Shown piece by piece: positions 25,942 through 34,497 of a stretch of 64,000 nt of DNA. Both the position numbers and the translations under genes were made by a program. The notes under the pieces are model-generated. The model did no database searches. It was not told where the DNA came from and was given only the letters and a program-made list of their open reading frames with translations. The stretch is from Candidatus Peribacteria bacterium (GTDB lineage Bacteria; Patescibacteriota; Gracilibacteria; UBA1369; LOWO2-01-FULL-3), in NCBI GenBank assembly GCA_943357285.1, contig CALRGJ010000001.1, forward strand, positions 62,001-126,000. The letters are read 5' to 3'. Each line of letters opens with the position of its first letter. Within the stretch, counting starts at the first letter, position 1.

Positions 25942-28261
25942 ATAGAAGAGTATGAAGTTTTATAACGCTTGTTGGAGCGATAAGATTTAAATTCTCGAGG
26001 AATACGTCCGCGTATTTTTTGTTTGTTAAACGAATGTCAAAGATAATTACTTTTTTGAGATTGGCGTGGCTGCTCTTTAATCGATTGATAATTTTCTTAG
26101 TGGCTTTAACGGCTAGAGGAACTTGTAATTCCATGAAGGCGTTGGCGTAATTACGGCTTAGAGCAATAATTTTGGGATCACTTGGTGGATCAAAAGGAAT
26201 TTTATAAATAATTAGCGTATCAATGTCTTGATTTGGTTCGAAATTTTCCCAAATATGGGAAGTGACAAGAAGAACTGGTGGGGTAAGAGATTTTTTTTCC
26301 TTTATGTATCGTTCTTGTATTTTGCCTAAGGATCCAGCTAATTGAGGAAGGACGGGTACATTTTCTTTGCTTAACTGTAGTGTGGTAAGTTCCAAGTCTT
26401 TCTTTGCGCTGAAAAGCATCGCAATGTTTTGAGATTTTTCTTTGTAGTACTTTTCTATGAATCGCGGAATTTTATTTGGATCACTGCCGTCAGTGTCTTT
26501 GGTAATGTAAATTTCGATTTTTTCGTCTTTTGGATTGAGATCGTAAATTGGTAATTTCGAATCTAAGTTTCCGAGAGATTTTATGAAATTTCCATCGTCG
26601 TTAATGGTCACGCATTCGTCGATAATTTGGTAATTTTTTGCTTTGCTGAAGATGTTGTTTAGGTCTTCTTTGAGGGAAAAAGGAGCTTTGCGTATTACTA
26701 TATTTGATTGAGGATCTTTTTCTAGCCAAACCATATTGTTTGCTAAGTCTGGCTTGGAAAGAATGCCGTGTAAATTCTTCAAAAATGTTTTCCATTGTTT
26801 GAGTGAACCGGCAGTTTCTTCGTTTTTTACATTTACTAATTCTTGGGAAATTTCGATGACGTTATTTAAGCTATTTACGGCATCTATCCATTCTTTGGTT
26901 TGGAAAATATCAGTATTGATTGTGCTTTTTGCTCCATAAATACTCTGATCATTGTGTCTTTCGAAAATAATTCCAAGTAGACCAAATAGGATGGTGGTCT
27001 TGGTGATTAGAGTAGTGATAGTCAGATCACTAGGAAAATATTCTTCCAATGTTTTGAGAATATCTATTGCCGGTTCAAGCTTTAGATAAGTAGAAGCGTG
27101 AAAGTGAAGTGAGTTTAAAAAATTATCAAAGTCGATGAGAATTAATCTTTTGTTTTCCGGCGGATTTTCTATGAGTGCTTGATTGGTGTAGAGAGATGCT
27201 TTGTTTTTGCCTTTCTCAAGCGCTTTTTTGAAGAACGTCTCTTCTTCAGGGTTTGTGATGTTTTCGTCGATATTTACTTTGAGAATTGTGGTTCTTTCAT
27301 CGTGGAAAAGTGCGACTTCGCTTAAGAGTCCTGTCTGAGTTTGTTTGCTCCAGTTTAGGTATTTTAAAAGTGCGCTGATTTCGTAATTTTCAAAGAATGC
27401 TTTTTCGCTAAATCTCTTTAATCTTTGTAAAGAAACGTAGCTTTTGGCAACGTCTACTTTACTTACCTCGTCAGATATTTCGCTGTTTATTTTTCTGAAG
27501 GTTTGATAGGGAACAACTATGCAAGTGTCGCCATCTGCTTTCTCACAAAGTGTTTTAATTAAATTATCGTATGGTGGAATGAATTCGAAAAGTGCGGATT
27601 CTGTGCACTCAAGAATTTCGAGAGAATTCTCTGATGGTGTGAATTCTTTCGGCTCTTTTTTTGTAGATTTAGCCTCGGAATTTGGTTTGCTAGAGATGCT
27701 GGAAATTAGATCCTTCAGCGGCCAATTAGACTTTTGAGTTAGAGCTTTCATCTGTTCTAAAAGTTCCGGCTCAAGGTTTTCAAATTCTTTAATTAATTTC
27801 AAGAAGAGTTCCATAGCTGCGATGGAGTCGTCGAGGGCACGGTGTTTTTCGCAGTGTGTGAGATTTAATTTTTCGCTGAGAATTTCCAAACTGTATGAGG
27901 GCATGTTTGGTAAAAGAATTCCGCTGATTTCTTGAGTATCGTAGCTTGGATTTTTAATTTCAATTTTGTTCGCTTCTAGAAATGAGAGATCGAATTTTAT
28001 GTTGTGACCTATGATAGGGAGGTCGCCAATAAAGGCTTGTACTTCAGCTCTTTTATCTTCGAATGGGGGAGCGTCTTGAAGGTCTGAGTCTTTGATGTTC
28101 GTAATGTGTGTGATGATTTTTGGGAGAGTAACTCCAGGGTTTACAAAAAACTTCAGAGTTTCTTTTTCTCCTGTTAAATCAAATTTCACTGCACCAAACT
28201 CGATAATTTTATCGGTATTTGGATCAAAACCTGTGGTTTCTAAGTCGAGAGATACGAACAT
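25940..28261 (-). CDS. DnaQ-like exonuclease fused to a DinG-like helicase region lacking Walker A
   Basis: 773 aa from ATG 28261 (MFVSLDLETTGF). Residues 1-170 are a DEDDh 3'-5' exonuclease: SLDLETTGFDP (metal Asp/Glu), GHNIKFDLSFL and HRALDDSIAAM. The remaining 600 residues resemble the XPD/DinG helicase layout of DinG proteins fused to such exonucleases, including an end like theirs (IIYKIPFDPPSDPKIIALSR, QVPLAVKATKKIINRLKSSH, VIIFDIRLTNKKYADVFLENL). The place where Walker A should be reads LECTESALFEFIPPY, and no GKT/GKS exists anywhere, so ATP-driven unwinding is unlikely. Probably a nuclease with a degenerate helicase scaffold. An earlier in-frame start at 28291 is possible. Confidence 0.78.
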   Translation of the reverse strand: MFVSLDLETTGFDPNTDKIIEFGAVKFDLTGEKETLKFFVNPGVTLPKIITHITNIKDSDLQDAPPFEDKRAEVQAFIGDLPIIGHNIKFDLSFLEANKIEIKNPSYDTQEISGILLPNMPSYSLEILSEKLNLTHCEKHRALDDSIAAMELFLKLIKEFENLEPELLEQMKALTQKSNWPLKDLISSISSKPNSEAKSTKKEPKEFTPSENSLEILECTESALFEFIPPYDNLIKTLCEKADGDTCIVVPYQTFRKINSEISDEVSKVDVAKSYVSLQRLKRFSEKAFFENYEISALLKYLNWSKQTQTGLLSEVALFHDERTTILKVNIDENITNPEEETFFKKALEKGKNKASLYTNQALIENPPENKRLILIDFDNFLNSLHFHASTYLKLEPAIDILKTLEEYFPSDLTITTLITKTTILFGLLGIIFERHNDQSIYGAKSTINTDIFQTKEWIDAVNSLNNVIEISQELVNVKNEETAGSLKQWKTFLKNLHGILSKPDLANNMVWLEKDPQSNIVIRKAPFSLKEDLNNIFSKAKNYQIIDECVTINDDGNFIKSLGNLDSKLPIYDLNPKDEKIEIYITKDTDGSDPNKIPRFIEKYYKEKSQNIAMLFSAKKDLELTTLQLSKENVPVLPQLAGSLGKIQERYIKEKKSLTPPVLLVTSHIWENFEPNQDIDTLIIYKIPFDPPSDPKIIALSRNYANAFMELQVPLAVKATKKIINRLKSSHANLKKVIIFDIRLTNKKYADVFLENLNLIAPTSVIKLHTLL

Positions 28262-28373
28262 GCGAATATATTTATATTTAATAGTTAGCAATTTTGGCGA
28301 TTTATTACAAGTGTGAATATCTTTAGGTTAAATTGTTTCACAATATTATTAGACATGTGTCGAGAACAGAATT

Positions 28374-28401
28374 TTGACAATAAATTTAGTCCTGCTATAG
28401 T
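28374..28401 (+). promoter_or_regulatory. Promoter of ncRNA copy 1
   Basis: TTGACA (28374-28379), 16-base spacer, TATAGT (28396-28401) with TGC just before it (extended -10). The same promoter precedes copy 2 at 31118. The similarity between the two copies begins a few bases upstream of the -35. Confidence 0.8.
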
Positions 28402-28407
28402 GATGTG

Positions 28408-28793
28408 ATTTCAACAAAAAGAAATCAAATGCCCTAGAAAAGCAAAGTCGCTCATTAACACTCAAGAAAGTTCAAAACAAAAACAAAAAAATCTTGTCTT
28501 AGCGACGAGAGATGGAGTGAATGAAAAATGTCGTTCGCTCTTCTGTCCCCGCTAAGGGATGGTTCTCTGCCTTAGGTAGACAGCCGAAGCAGCTCAGACA
28601 GTTCTGAGCACCGTTCTGCTTCTAGCAATTCGTCTTCATTGACATTTCGTCTAGAGGAGCCCAGACGGCCGGTGGTGCGGCTGAAAACAACACTAAACCT
28701 TGGCTGGATGTAAAAACAAAAATAAAAGCTCCCAGTAAAAACAAAAATTTCTTACTGATTAAAACTTTCCCATCGATTCGTCGGTGGGTTTTT
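28408..28793 (+). ncRNA. Unrecognised structured RNA, copy 1 (about 386 nt)
   Basis: Bounded by a strong promoter and an intrinsic terminator (CCCATCGA-TTCG-TCGGTGGG then T-rich sequence, 28769-28793). No ORF of useful length. Stems also present in copy 2: TGATTTC/GAAATCA (28406-28427), GAGTGAATGA/TCGTTCGCTC (28515-28540), TCTGCC/GGTAGA (28566-28580), GCTCAG/CTGAGC with loop ACAGTT (28592-28609), CAGTAA/TTACTG (28733-28757). A 39-base block (28666-28704), ending in an A-rich run, is identical in both copies. It does not show RNase P, tmRNA, SRP or 6S signatures. Its 3' end lies 18 bases from the end of the convergent coiled-coil gene. Exact 5' end is predicted. Confidence 0.85.
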
Positions 28794-28811
28794 GGTATGT
28801 GGGGGAAGTTT

Positions 28812-30944
28812 TTATTTAGGTAATCCGTCTATAGTTCTTATGAATGCTTCAACTGCTTCTACCGGAATGTGATCACCATTTCCTTTTTCTTGTAAATCTT
28901 TAAGTGCTTTTACAATTTTTACTCTTGTATCATGTAGCCAAGAATCTTTTCCAAATTGTAGGTTTGTTAATGCATTGCGAAGCTCTCTTAATTTTGACTT
29001 TGGTAGTCCGTGTTGAGTGGTTCCTGCGTTTAGGGTGAGTGCTTTTGTCGCTGCATTTATCAATTCTTCGCTATTTCTGAAGTCAGTTTTTTCAATTTTT
29101 TTAATTGAGTCTTCAACTGGAGCAGGTTTAAGTTTTGGCGCTTGAGTTGGCGCAGCTGCTGTAGGGGTTTTTGGTGTTGGAGCTTGAGTTAAGGTTGGGG
29201 TTTGAACTGCAGCAGGTGTTGAACTAGTTGCTGATTCGAGAAGTTCATTTGCTATGCCAAGTTCCTCGGTTAAGCTTGTGACTTGTTGGGCTGATTGAGC
29301 TAGATCTTGTTGAGCTTTAATTAGAGCTGCATCTTTTGCCGCTAATTCTGCTCTTAATTGAGCTAGTTCTGGTGAATCTTTTTGCTCAGGTTGAGCAGGG
29401 GATTTTCTTGATTCTAGATCTTGAATTCTTCTGTCTTTTTCACGTACTTGTCTTTGTAAATCTGTAACTGTTGATGTAGTGCTAGCTAATTCCGTGGAAG
29501 CTCTTTTTAATCTCGCTAATTCTTCTGGGTGGATGGTTGCTAATCCATTCTGTCTTTGAAGTTGTTGTCTTAATGATCGAAGTTGCTCTTCTCCTCTTCT
29601 TATTGTTTCTTCTAAATTTTGGATGGTTGCTTTGTCTCTTGCTGAATCAACATCTACTCCACCTCTACCAGCTTTTCTCATGGCTGCACCTCTTGCTTCT
29701 TCAGCTTCAGCTGCTTGTTTTTTAGCTGCATCTAATTGTTTTTTCAGATTTGATTCAAATGATTTTGCTACACGGGCTTCTTCACGTGCAGTTCTGGATT
29801 CTTCTCTTGAGGTAGTAAGTTCAATCGTTTTTGCTTCCAATTTTGCTTCTAGTCTTTTTATTTCTGCTTCCGCTTTTTCTTTTCCTCTTTTTAGATCTTC
29901 TAATCCGCTTCCTTGTGCTGTTTCTGCGGATATTCTTAAAGATTCCTGAATGTCTAATTCTAGTTGAGCTACTTGGGTTTCAAGAGTTTTTTTATTTTCT
30001 TCAAGACTTGTGACTTTAGATTCGGCTTGTCCGGCTTTTTGATCTGCTTTTAAGGCTATTTCTTCTGCTTCTGAAAGTTGTCGTGTTAGTTCTTTAACTT
30101 TGCTTTCTGCATTTGCCGCTCTGGTTTCGGCAGCAGCAGTTTTTTCTCTTTCTCCTGATAATTCTCCTAGAGCTGCGCTTAATTCAGCTTCCAGTCTTGT
30201 GGCTTTAGCATTCGAAGTTTTAGTTTGTATTGCTTCTTTTTTTGGTGGAAAAAGATTTTTTCTAGTTTCGGCGTTGTCGAATATATTTACATATCCGTGG
30301 ATATCTCCAATTATGGCTACTCCATTGCGGATTTGAATTTTTACTTTTGAAGATTTTAATTCTTCGTTGATGGATTCAATTGCTGATGATATATCCGCTT
30401 CTTCGACATCTAAATATGCCGATAGGTTTACTAAAGGAATTCCTAAATATTGATCGACAATTAGTTCTAGTAATTCTGCTTTTTTGGAATATTGTGGTGG
30501 GATTTTTTCTCTTACTGCTTGGTGGAGTGCGAGTGTTGATGGGTGAACTGGTTGTCCTGATATCTGAATTCTAGTGTTGCAAAGAACTCTACTGACTACT
30601 GCGGCACTATTTTTTGGTGTTTCAGAAATTATATTGAGTCTACGTGTTCTAAATAGTTCTGATTTATTCAGATTGGTAATTTGTGCAGATGGAGCTGTTT
30701 TAGGGTTAGCTTCAGCAATATCTTTTATTTCAGCTTTAGTTAATCTAGGGAGTTCTTTTTCTGAAAAGGCTTTTAGATATGGCCTTCCTCCTTCATGGCT
30801 ATCTTTTAAAGCAGCTATTATTTCTTCTTTTGTGGCAAATTCAATGGCGTCTATTCTTGATTGGACTTCTGTATCTATGTCTTCTTGAGTAAGCTCATCT
30901 CCTGAAAGTGGATCTATTACTAATATTTCCTCTTGTTCTGCCAT
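28812..30944 (-). CDS. Coiled-coil protein, 710 aa
   Basis: Not recognised. Residues 1-60 are acidic; about 95-235 form a compact helical domain (LNIISETPKNSAAVVSRVL, KKAELLELIVDQYLGIPLVN, YLDVEEADISSAIESINEEL) that might bind protein or DNA. From about 245 to 520 the sequence is an almost continuous heptad pattern rich in Ala, Glu, Lys and Arg, a long coiled coil, followed by a Pro/Thr/Ala linker (about 575-625) and a C-terminal helical domain of about 85 residues. No signal peptide or membrane helix. It is flanked on both sides by copies of the same ncRNA, which act as direct repeats around it. SMC-like ATPase motifs are absent. Confidence 0.82.
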   Translation of the reverse strand: MAEQEEILVIDPLSGDELTQEDIDTEVQSRIDAIEFATKEEIIAALKDSHEGGRPYLKAFSEKELPRLTKAEIKDIAEANPKTAPSAQITNLNKSELFRTRRLNIISETPKNSAAVVSRVLCNTRIQISGQPVHPSTLALHQAVREKIPPQYSKKAELLELIVDQYLGIPLVNLSAYLDVEEADISSAIESINEELKSSKVKIQIRNGVAIIGDIHGYVNIFDNAETRKNLFPPKKEAIQTKTSNAKATRLEAELSAALGELSGEREKTAAAETRAANAESKVKELTRQLSEAEEIALKADQKAGQAESKVTSLEENKKTLETQVAQLELDIQESLRISAETAQGSGLEDLKRGKEKAEAEIKRLEAKLEAKTIELTTSREESRTAREEARVAKSFESNLKKQLDAAKKQAAEAEEARGAAMRKAGRGGVDVDSARDKATIQNLEETIRRGEEQLRSLRQQLQRQNGLATIHPEELARLKRASTELASTTSTVTDLQRQVREKDRRIQDLESRKSPAQPEQKDSPELAQLRAELAAKDAALIKAQQDLAQSAQQVTSLTEELGIANELLESATSSTPAAVQTPTLTQAPTPKTPTAAAPTQAPKLKPAPVEDSIKKIEKTDFRNSEELINAATKALTLNAGTTQHGLPKSKLRELRNALTNLQFGKDSWLHDTRVKIVKALKDLQEKGNGDHIPVEAVEAFIRTIDGLPK

Positions 30945-30971
30945 AAAATAAAAATTAATTTTAGGAGGTTG

Positions 30972-31000
30972 AAGATAGTTTTTGCTGGTCGAAATGTCAA
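30972..31000 (-). promoter_or_regulatory. Promoter of the coiled-coil gene
   Basis: Minus strand: TTGACA (31000-30995), 17-base spacer, TATCTT (30977-30972). Predicted start near 30965 leaves a leader of about 20 A/T-rich bases. The rest of 30945-31117 holds nothing else recognised. Confidence 0.65.
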
Positions 31001-31117
31001 AAGATAGGACTTGAAAGGTCTTGGAGAGTGTGGGGAAGTATTGGAAAGGATAAAATTTGCATATCTTTGGTAAATGTTGTTTTGCAATACTTTACCCTGT
31101 TCGTCCACTGCAGAATT

Positions 31118-31145
31118 TTGACAATAAACTCATTCCTGCTATAGT
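31118..31145 (+). promoter_or_regulatory. Promoter of ncRNA copy 2
   Basis: TTGACA (31118-31123), 16-base spacer, TATAGT (31140-31145) preceded by TGC, matching the promoter of copy 1. Confidence 0.8.
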
Positions 31146-31151
31146 GATGTG

Positions 31152-31529
31152 ATTTCAAAAGAAATCAAATGCCCTAGAAAAGCACCGCTCATTAACACTC
31201 AAGAACGTTCAAAACAAAAACAAAAAATCTCTCATAGCGATGAGAGCTGGAGTGAATGAAAAATATCGTTCGCTCTGCCTTCCTCGCTAAGGAATGGCGC
31301 TCCGCCCTAGGCGGACAGCCGAAGCTGCTCAGACAGTTCTGAGTACCGTCCTGCTTCTAGCAAGTCATCGTCATTGATACTTAGTCTATGAAGAGCCCAG
31401 GCGGCCGGTGGTGCGGCTGAAAACAACACTAAACCTTGGCCGGATTATAAAACAAAAATAAAAGCTCCCAGTAAAACAAAACGTCTTTGCTGTCTAAAAC
31501 TTTCCCACTGACTCGTTTAGTGGGTTTTT
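31152..31529 (+). ncRNA. Unrecognised structured RNA, copy 2 (about 378 nt)
   Basis: Second copy of the RNA at 28408, same strand. Stems keep pairing despite base changes: terminator CCCACTGA/TTAGTGGG (31504-31524) against CCCATCGA/TCGGTGGG; TCCGCC/GGCGGA (31301-31315) against TCTGCC/GGTAGA; CAGTAAA/TTTGCTG (31469-31492) against CAGTAA/TTACTG. The 5' hairpin TGATTTC/GAAATCA is kept while its loop shrinks from eight to four bases. The 39-base identical block is 31402-31440. It ends 24 bases from the end of convergent carA. Confidence 0.85.
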
Positions 31530-31552
31530 GGTATCTGGGGATAATTAATTTT

Positions 31553-32623
31553 TTATAACAGGTCTACGAATTGATCGAAGAATTTTGTTGTGTCTGTAGG
31601 ACCTGGAGTCGCTTCTGGGTGAAATTGGCAGGAGAAGAAGGGAAGTGTCTTGTGTTTGATTCCTTCTACTGTCTGGTCATTGGCGTTGCGGAGCCAAACT
31701 TGCCAGCCTGGTTTAAGGGTTTTTTCATCAACAGCGAAACCGTGATTTTGGCTGGTGATATAGCAGCGTTCAGTATCAACATCTATGCATGGTTGATTCT
31801 GAGAACGGTGACCGAATTTCAATTTGTAAGTTTTAGCACCAGTCGCGAGAGCCATAATTTGGCAGCCGAGACAGATTCCAAAAATTGGTTTTTTGAGAGC
31901 AATAGCTTTGCGGACAATAGCGTGAAGTTCTGTGAGCATAGAAGGATCGCCAGGACCATTAGACAAGAAAATTCCGTCGAACTTTTCGCCGGCAGCAATG
32001 AAATCATAATTCCAAGGAACTCTAACTACAGTGACGTCGCGATCGAGGAAATTACGTAGAATATTATTTTTCATACCACAATCTACGCAGATAATTCTCT
32101 TTTTTCCTTTTTCGTAAACTTTAGGTTTCTTGATGGAAACTTGATCAACTAGATTGTCGAGGTCGGGATTGTAAAATTCAGTGTCAGTAGCTTTTTCTGG
32201 AACAATTTTTCCGAGAATAGTACCTGTCTGACGGATTTTTTGAGTAAGAGCACGAGTGTCTATTCCGGTAATTGCTGGAATATTATTTTCTTTAAGCCAA
32301 GTGCTGAGAGATTTTTTTGCATCCCAGTGGCTGTAGTTTTCAGAGTATTCACTAACGATAAGTCCTTTGATGTGAATTTTTCCACTTTCAAATCTTTTTT
32401 CTACGCCGTCTTTGTCTTTGCCATCGGCACCAACTCCATAATTTCCAATAAGAGGATAGGTAAGAACCATAATCTGCCCTGTATAGGAAGGGTCAGAAAA
32501 GCTCTCCGGGTAGCCCATCATACCGGTATTGAAAACAACCTCTCCCGCAGACGCGACGTCTGCTCCGAAGCTTTCGCCAGTGAGGCGAGTGCCGTCTTTA
32601 AGGATAAGTGTGGCTTTTGGCAT
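31553..32623 (-). CDS. carA: Carbamoyl-phosphate synthase small (glutaminase) subunit
   Basis: Releases ammonia from glutamine for carbamoyl phosphate, the first step of pyrimidine (and arginine) synthesis. 356 aa: the CarA-specific N-terminal domain (NTGMMGYPESFSDPSYTGQ) and a class I glutamine amidotransferase domain with nucleophile Cys in PIFGICLGCQIMALA and the His-Glu pair in FFSCQFHPEATPGP. carB is not in this window. It is the last of a three-gene minus-strand run and lies opposite the pyr genes. Confidence 0.95.
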   Translation of the reverse strand: MPKATLILKDGTRLTGESFGADVASAGEVVFNTGMMGYPESFSDPSYTGQIMVLTYPLIGNYGVGADGKDKDGVEKRFESGKIHIKGLIVSEYSENYSHWDAKKSLSTWLKENNIPAITGIDTRALTQKIRQTGTILGKIVPEKATDTEFYNPDLDNLVDQVSIKKPKVYEKGKKRIICVDCGMKNNILRNFLDRDVTVVRVPWNYDFIAAGEKFDGIFLSNGPGDPSMLTELHAIVRKAIALKKPIFGICLGCQIMALATGAKTYKLKFGHRSQNQPCIDVDTERCYITSQNHGFAVDEKTLKPGWQVWLRNANDQTVEGIKHKTLPFFSCQFHPEATPGPTDTTKFFDQFVDLL

Positions 32624-32972
32624 GTGGTGATTTAATGAATGTTATCAAATCTTTGATGAATATTATCCAAATTAATACTGTAAGTCCATACCTACTGTAG
32701 TCTATGGCGGTAATAAGCCAGTCTTGAGAGGTGTATCTTGAGATGTAAACGAAAACATTTGTTGGATATATAGAAAGTCCTGTTATTGCCAAGCTGGTTA
32801 GTAATGAAAACATCAAATCTCCAAATTTTAAATTTTCTTTTTTGAATTTTTTAGAAAAAGTGCGGAGGATTTGCATGGCAGCTAAAACGGCGACGATTGC
32901 GAATGCTCCGGTAAAATAAAAAAGGGCTACTAGAATGATAGTTGAGAGTAGAGTGAGGGTGTTTTTATTCAT
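32598..32972 (-). CDS. Small membrane protein, 124 aa
   Basis: Not recognised. Mostly hydrophobic, with three or four predicted membrane helices (about 5-33, 50-66, 85-107) and a basic loop (RTFSKKFKKENLK) that would face the cytoplasm. Starts by a TAATG overlap with the preceding gene and overlaps the carA start by 26 bases, so the three are probably one transcript. No functional motif. Confidence 0.65.
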   Translation of the reverse strand: MNKNTLTLLSTIILVALFYFTGAFAIVAVLAAMQILRTFSKKFKKENLKFGDLMFSLLTSLAITGLSIYPTNVFVYISRYTSQDWLITAIDYSRYGLTVLIWIIFIKDLITFIKSPHAKSHTYP

Positions 32973-33406
32973 TACTTAATTTTGGTTAGGGAAAGAATCC
33001 TTGGTTTGTGTTCATCGGCTGTGGTTTGGGCGCGATACCAGTGATCTTCGCCATCGATGTCGACGGAAATTTCTACGGTGCTTTCGTTTACTTTTTTAAA
33101 TTCTTTTATTTTGTTGAATTTTTTTATTTCTTCGATGATTTTTTCTTTGTGCTTGGCTTTTTCATCAACCATTTTGTTGAGAATTTCCGGATTGCTACCA
33201 ATAAGAAAAGACATAATCATGCTGCCTGTATCGGAAGGAGCATCAGTTTTTCCCTTGCTCTTGTTTATAACTTTGAGGCGAAGCTTTAGAGAAAAATATA
33301 TAATGATTGCAGTGACAATTACGCCGCCTGCAATTGCAAAATAGTAGTATTTGTCTAGGTAGTTTCCTAGATTTCGCATTAGTTGATCTACATTATTGAT
33401 TTCCAT
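32972..33406 (-). CDS. Single-pass membrane protein, 144 aa
   Basis: Not recognised. One membrane helix (about 22-42, YYYFAIAGGVIVTAIIIYF) with a short outer N-terminus, then a basic, Lys-rich cytoplasmic part and a C-terminal segment with strand-like alternation (STVEISVDIDGEDHWYRAQT). First gene of the run leading into carA; divergent from pyrB across 66 bases. Confidence 0.65.
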   Translation of the reverse strand: MEINNVDQLMRNLGNYLDKYYYFAIAGGVIVTAIIIYFSLKLRLKVINKSKGKTDAPSDTGSMIMSFLIGSNPEILNKMVDEKAKHKEKIIEEIKKFNKIKEFKKVNESTVEISVDIDGEDHWYRAQTTADEHKPRILSLTKIK

Positions 33407-33472
33407 GTTTATTTTGGTTAGCTTTACAGATTCACTTTTTTATTTTAAAGTGTTTAGGATTAAAAAGAAAGC

Positions 33473-34390
33473 ATGAAATTTAAAGGCCAGCACATCTTGT
33501 CTACTCAGCAATTCGATAAGGAAGGATTGCTAAGTTTGTTTGCTGAAGCCAAGAAAATGGAGAAATTGGTGAAGAGCGGAAAGTTTGGAAAAGAAATGGA
33601 AGGCAAAATTCTTGCGACACTTTTTTATGAGCCTTCGACTAGAACTAGATTTAGTTTTGAAGCTGCGATGCTTAGACTTGGTGGAAGAGTGGTGAGCAAT
33701 GCAGATATGATGCAAACTTCTTCGGTGAGAAAATTGGAAACTTTGGAAGATACCGGAAAAGTCGTTTCTCAGATTGCCAATGTGATTGCAATGAGACATC
33801 CGGAAGCGGGATCGGTGAAAATTTTGGCAGAGCAAAGTGATGTGCCGGTGATAAATGCGGGAGATGGTTCGAATGAACATCCGACTCAGGCTTTGCTTGA
33901 TCTTTATACAATTTGGAAAGAATTCGGAAAGATTGATAGACTTACTATTGGAATGATTGGAGATTTGAAAAATAGCCGTGTGCAGCATTCTCAATTTGGA
34001 TTATTGAAACATTTTAAAGTGAAATTTGTCTTGGTTTCTCCTAAAGGATTGGAGATGCCGAGTGTGATTTTGAAGGAGATGGGTAGTGCTGCGAAAGTGG
34101 TGGCAACTCCAGAAGAAATGGTGAAAGAAGTGGATGTGATTAGCGTAAGTAGAATTCAAAAAGAAAGATTTGTGAGCGATAGAGAATACAAAAAATTTGT
34201 AGGAGTGTTTGTGGTAGATGCGGCGTTGATGAAGAAAGCTAAAAAACATGCGATTATTTTGCAGCCTTTACCGAGAGTGGAAGACATTGCTGTGGAAGTA
34301 GATACAGATCCGAGAGCGAGATATTTTCATCAAGTGGGAAATGGTGTGGCGGTGAGAATGGCGCTGTTGAAAAAGGTTTTGAATGGGTGA
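33473..34390 (+). CDS. pyrB: Aspartate carbamoyltransferase catalytic chain
   Basis: Joins carbamoyl phosphate and aspartate. 305 aa: carbamoyl-phosphate loop FYEPSTRTRFSFE, AMRHPEAGS, NEHPTQALLDLYTI, GDLKNSRVQHSQ and ILQPLPRVEDI are all present. Ends in TGA, which shows UGA is a stop codon here. No regulatory chain pyrI is seen. First of the plus-strand pyr run. Confidence 0.96.
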   Translation: MKFKGQHILSTQQFDKEGLLSLFAEAKKMEKLVKSGKFGKEMEGKILATLFYEPSTRTRFSFEAAMLRLGGRVVSNADMMQTSSVRKLETLEDTGKVVSQIANVIAMRHPEAGSVKILAEQSDVPVINAGDGSNEHPTQALLDLYTIWKEFGKIDRLTIGMIGDLKNSRVQHSQFGLLKHFKVKFVLVSPKGLEMPSVILKEMGSAAKVVATPEEMVKEVDVISVSRIQKERFVSDREYKKFVGVFVVDAALMKKAKKHAIILQPLPRVEDIAVEVDTDPRARYFHQVGNGVAVRMALLKKVLNG

Positions 34391-34497
34391 ATATGAATTT
34401 TGCAGATAGAAAACTGTCCCCATGAACATATCACAAATTAAGTTTAAATTGCGTCAATGAAGCAGAGGTGTGTAAATTAAAATGAATATCTTAAATC

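Noticed and set aside
28408-28793. RNase P RNA or tmRNA
   Set aside because: Superficial likeness only (AGACAG and GAATGA words). The universal GAGGAAAGUCC and ACAGNRA blocks of RNase P and the tRNA-like end of tmRNA are absent, and there are two full copies.
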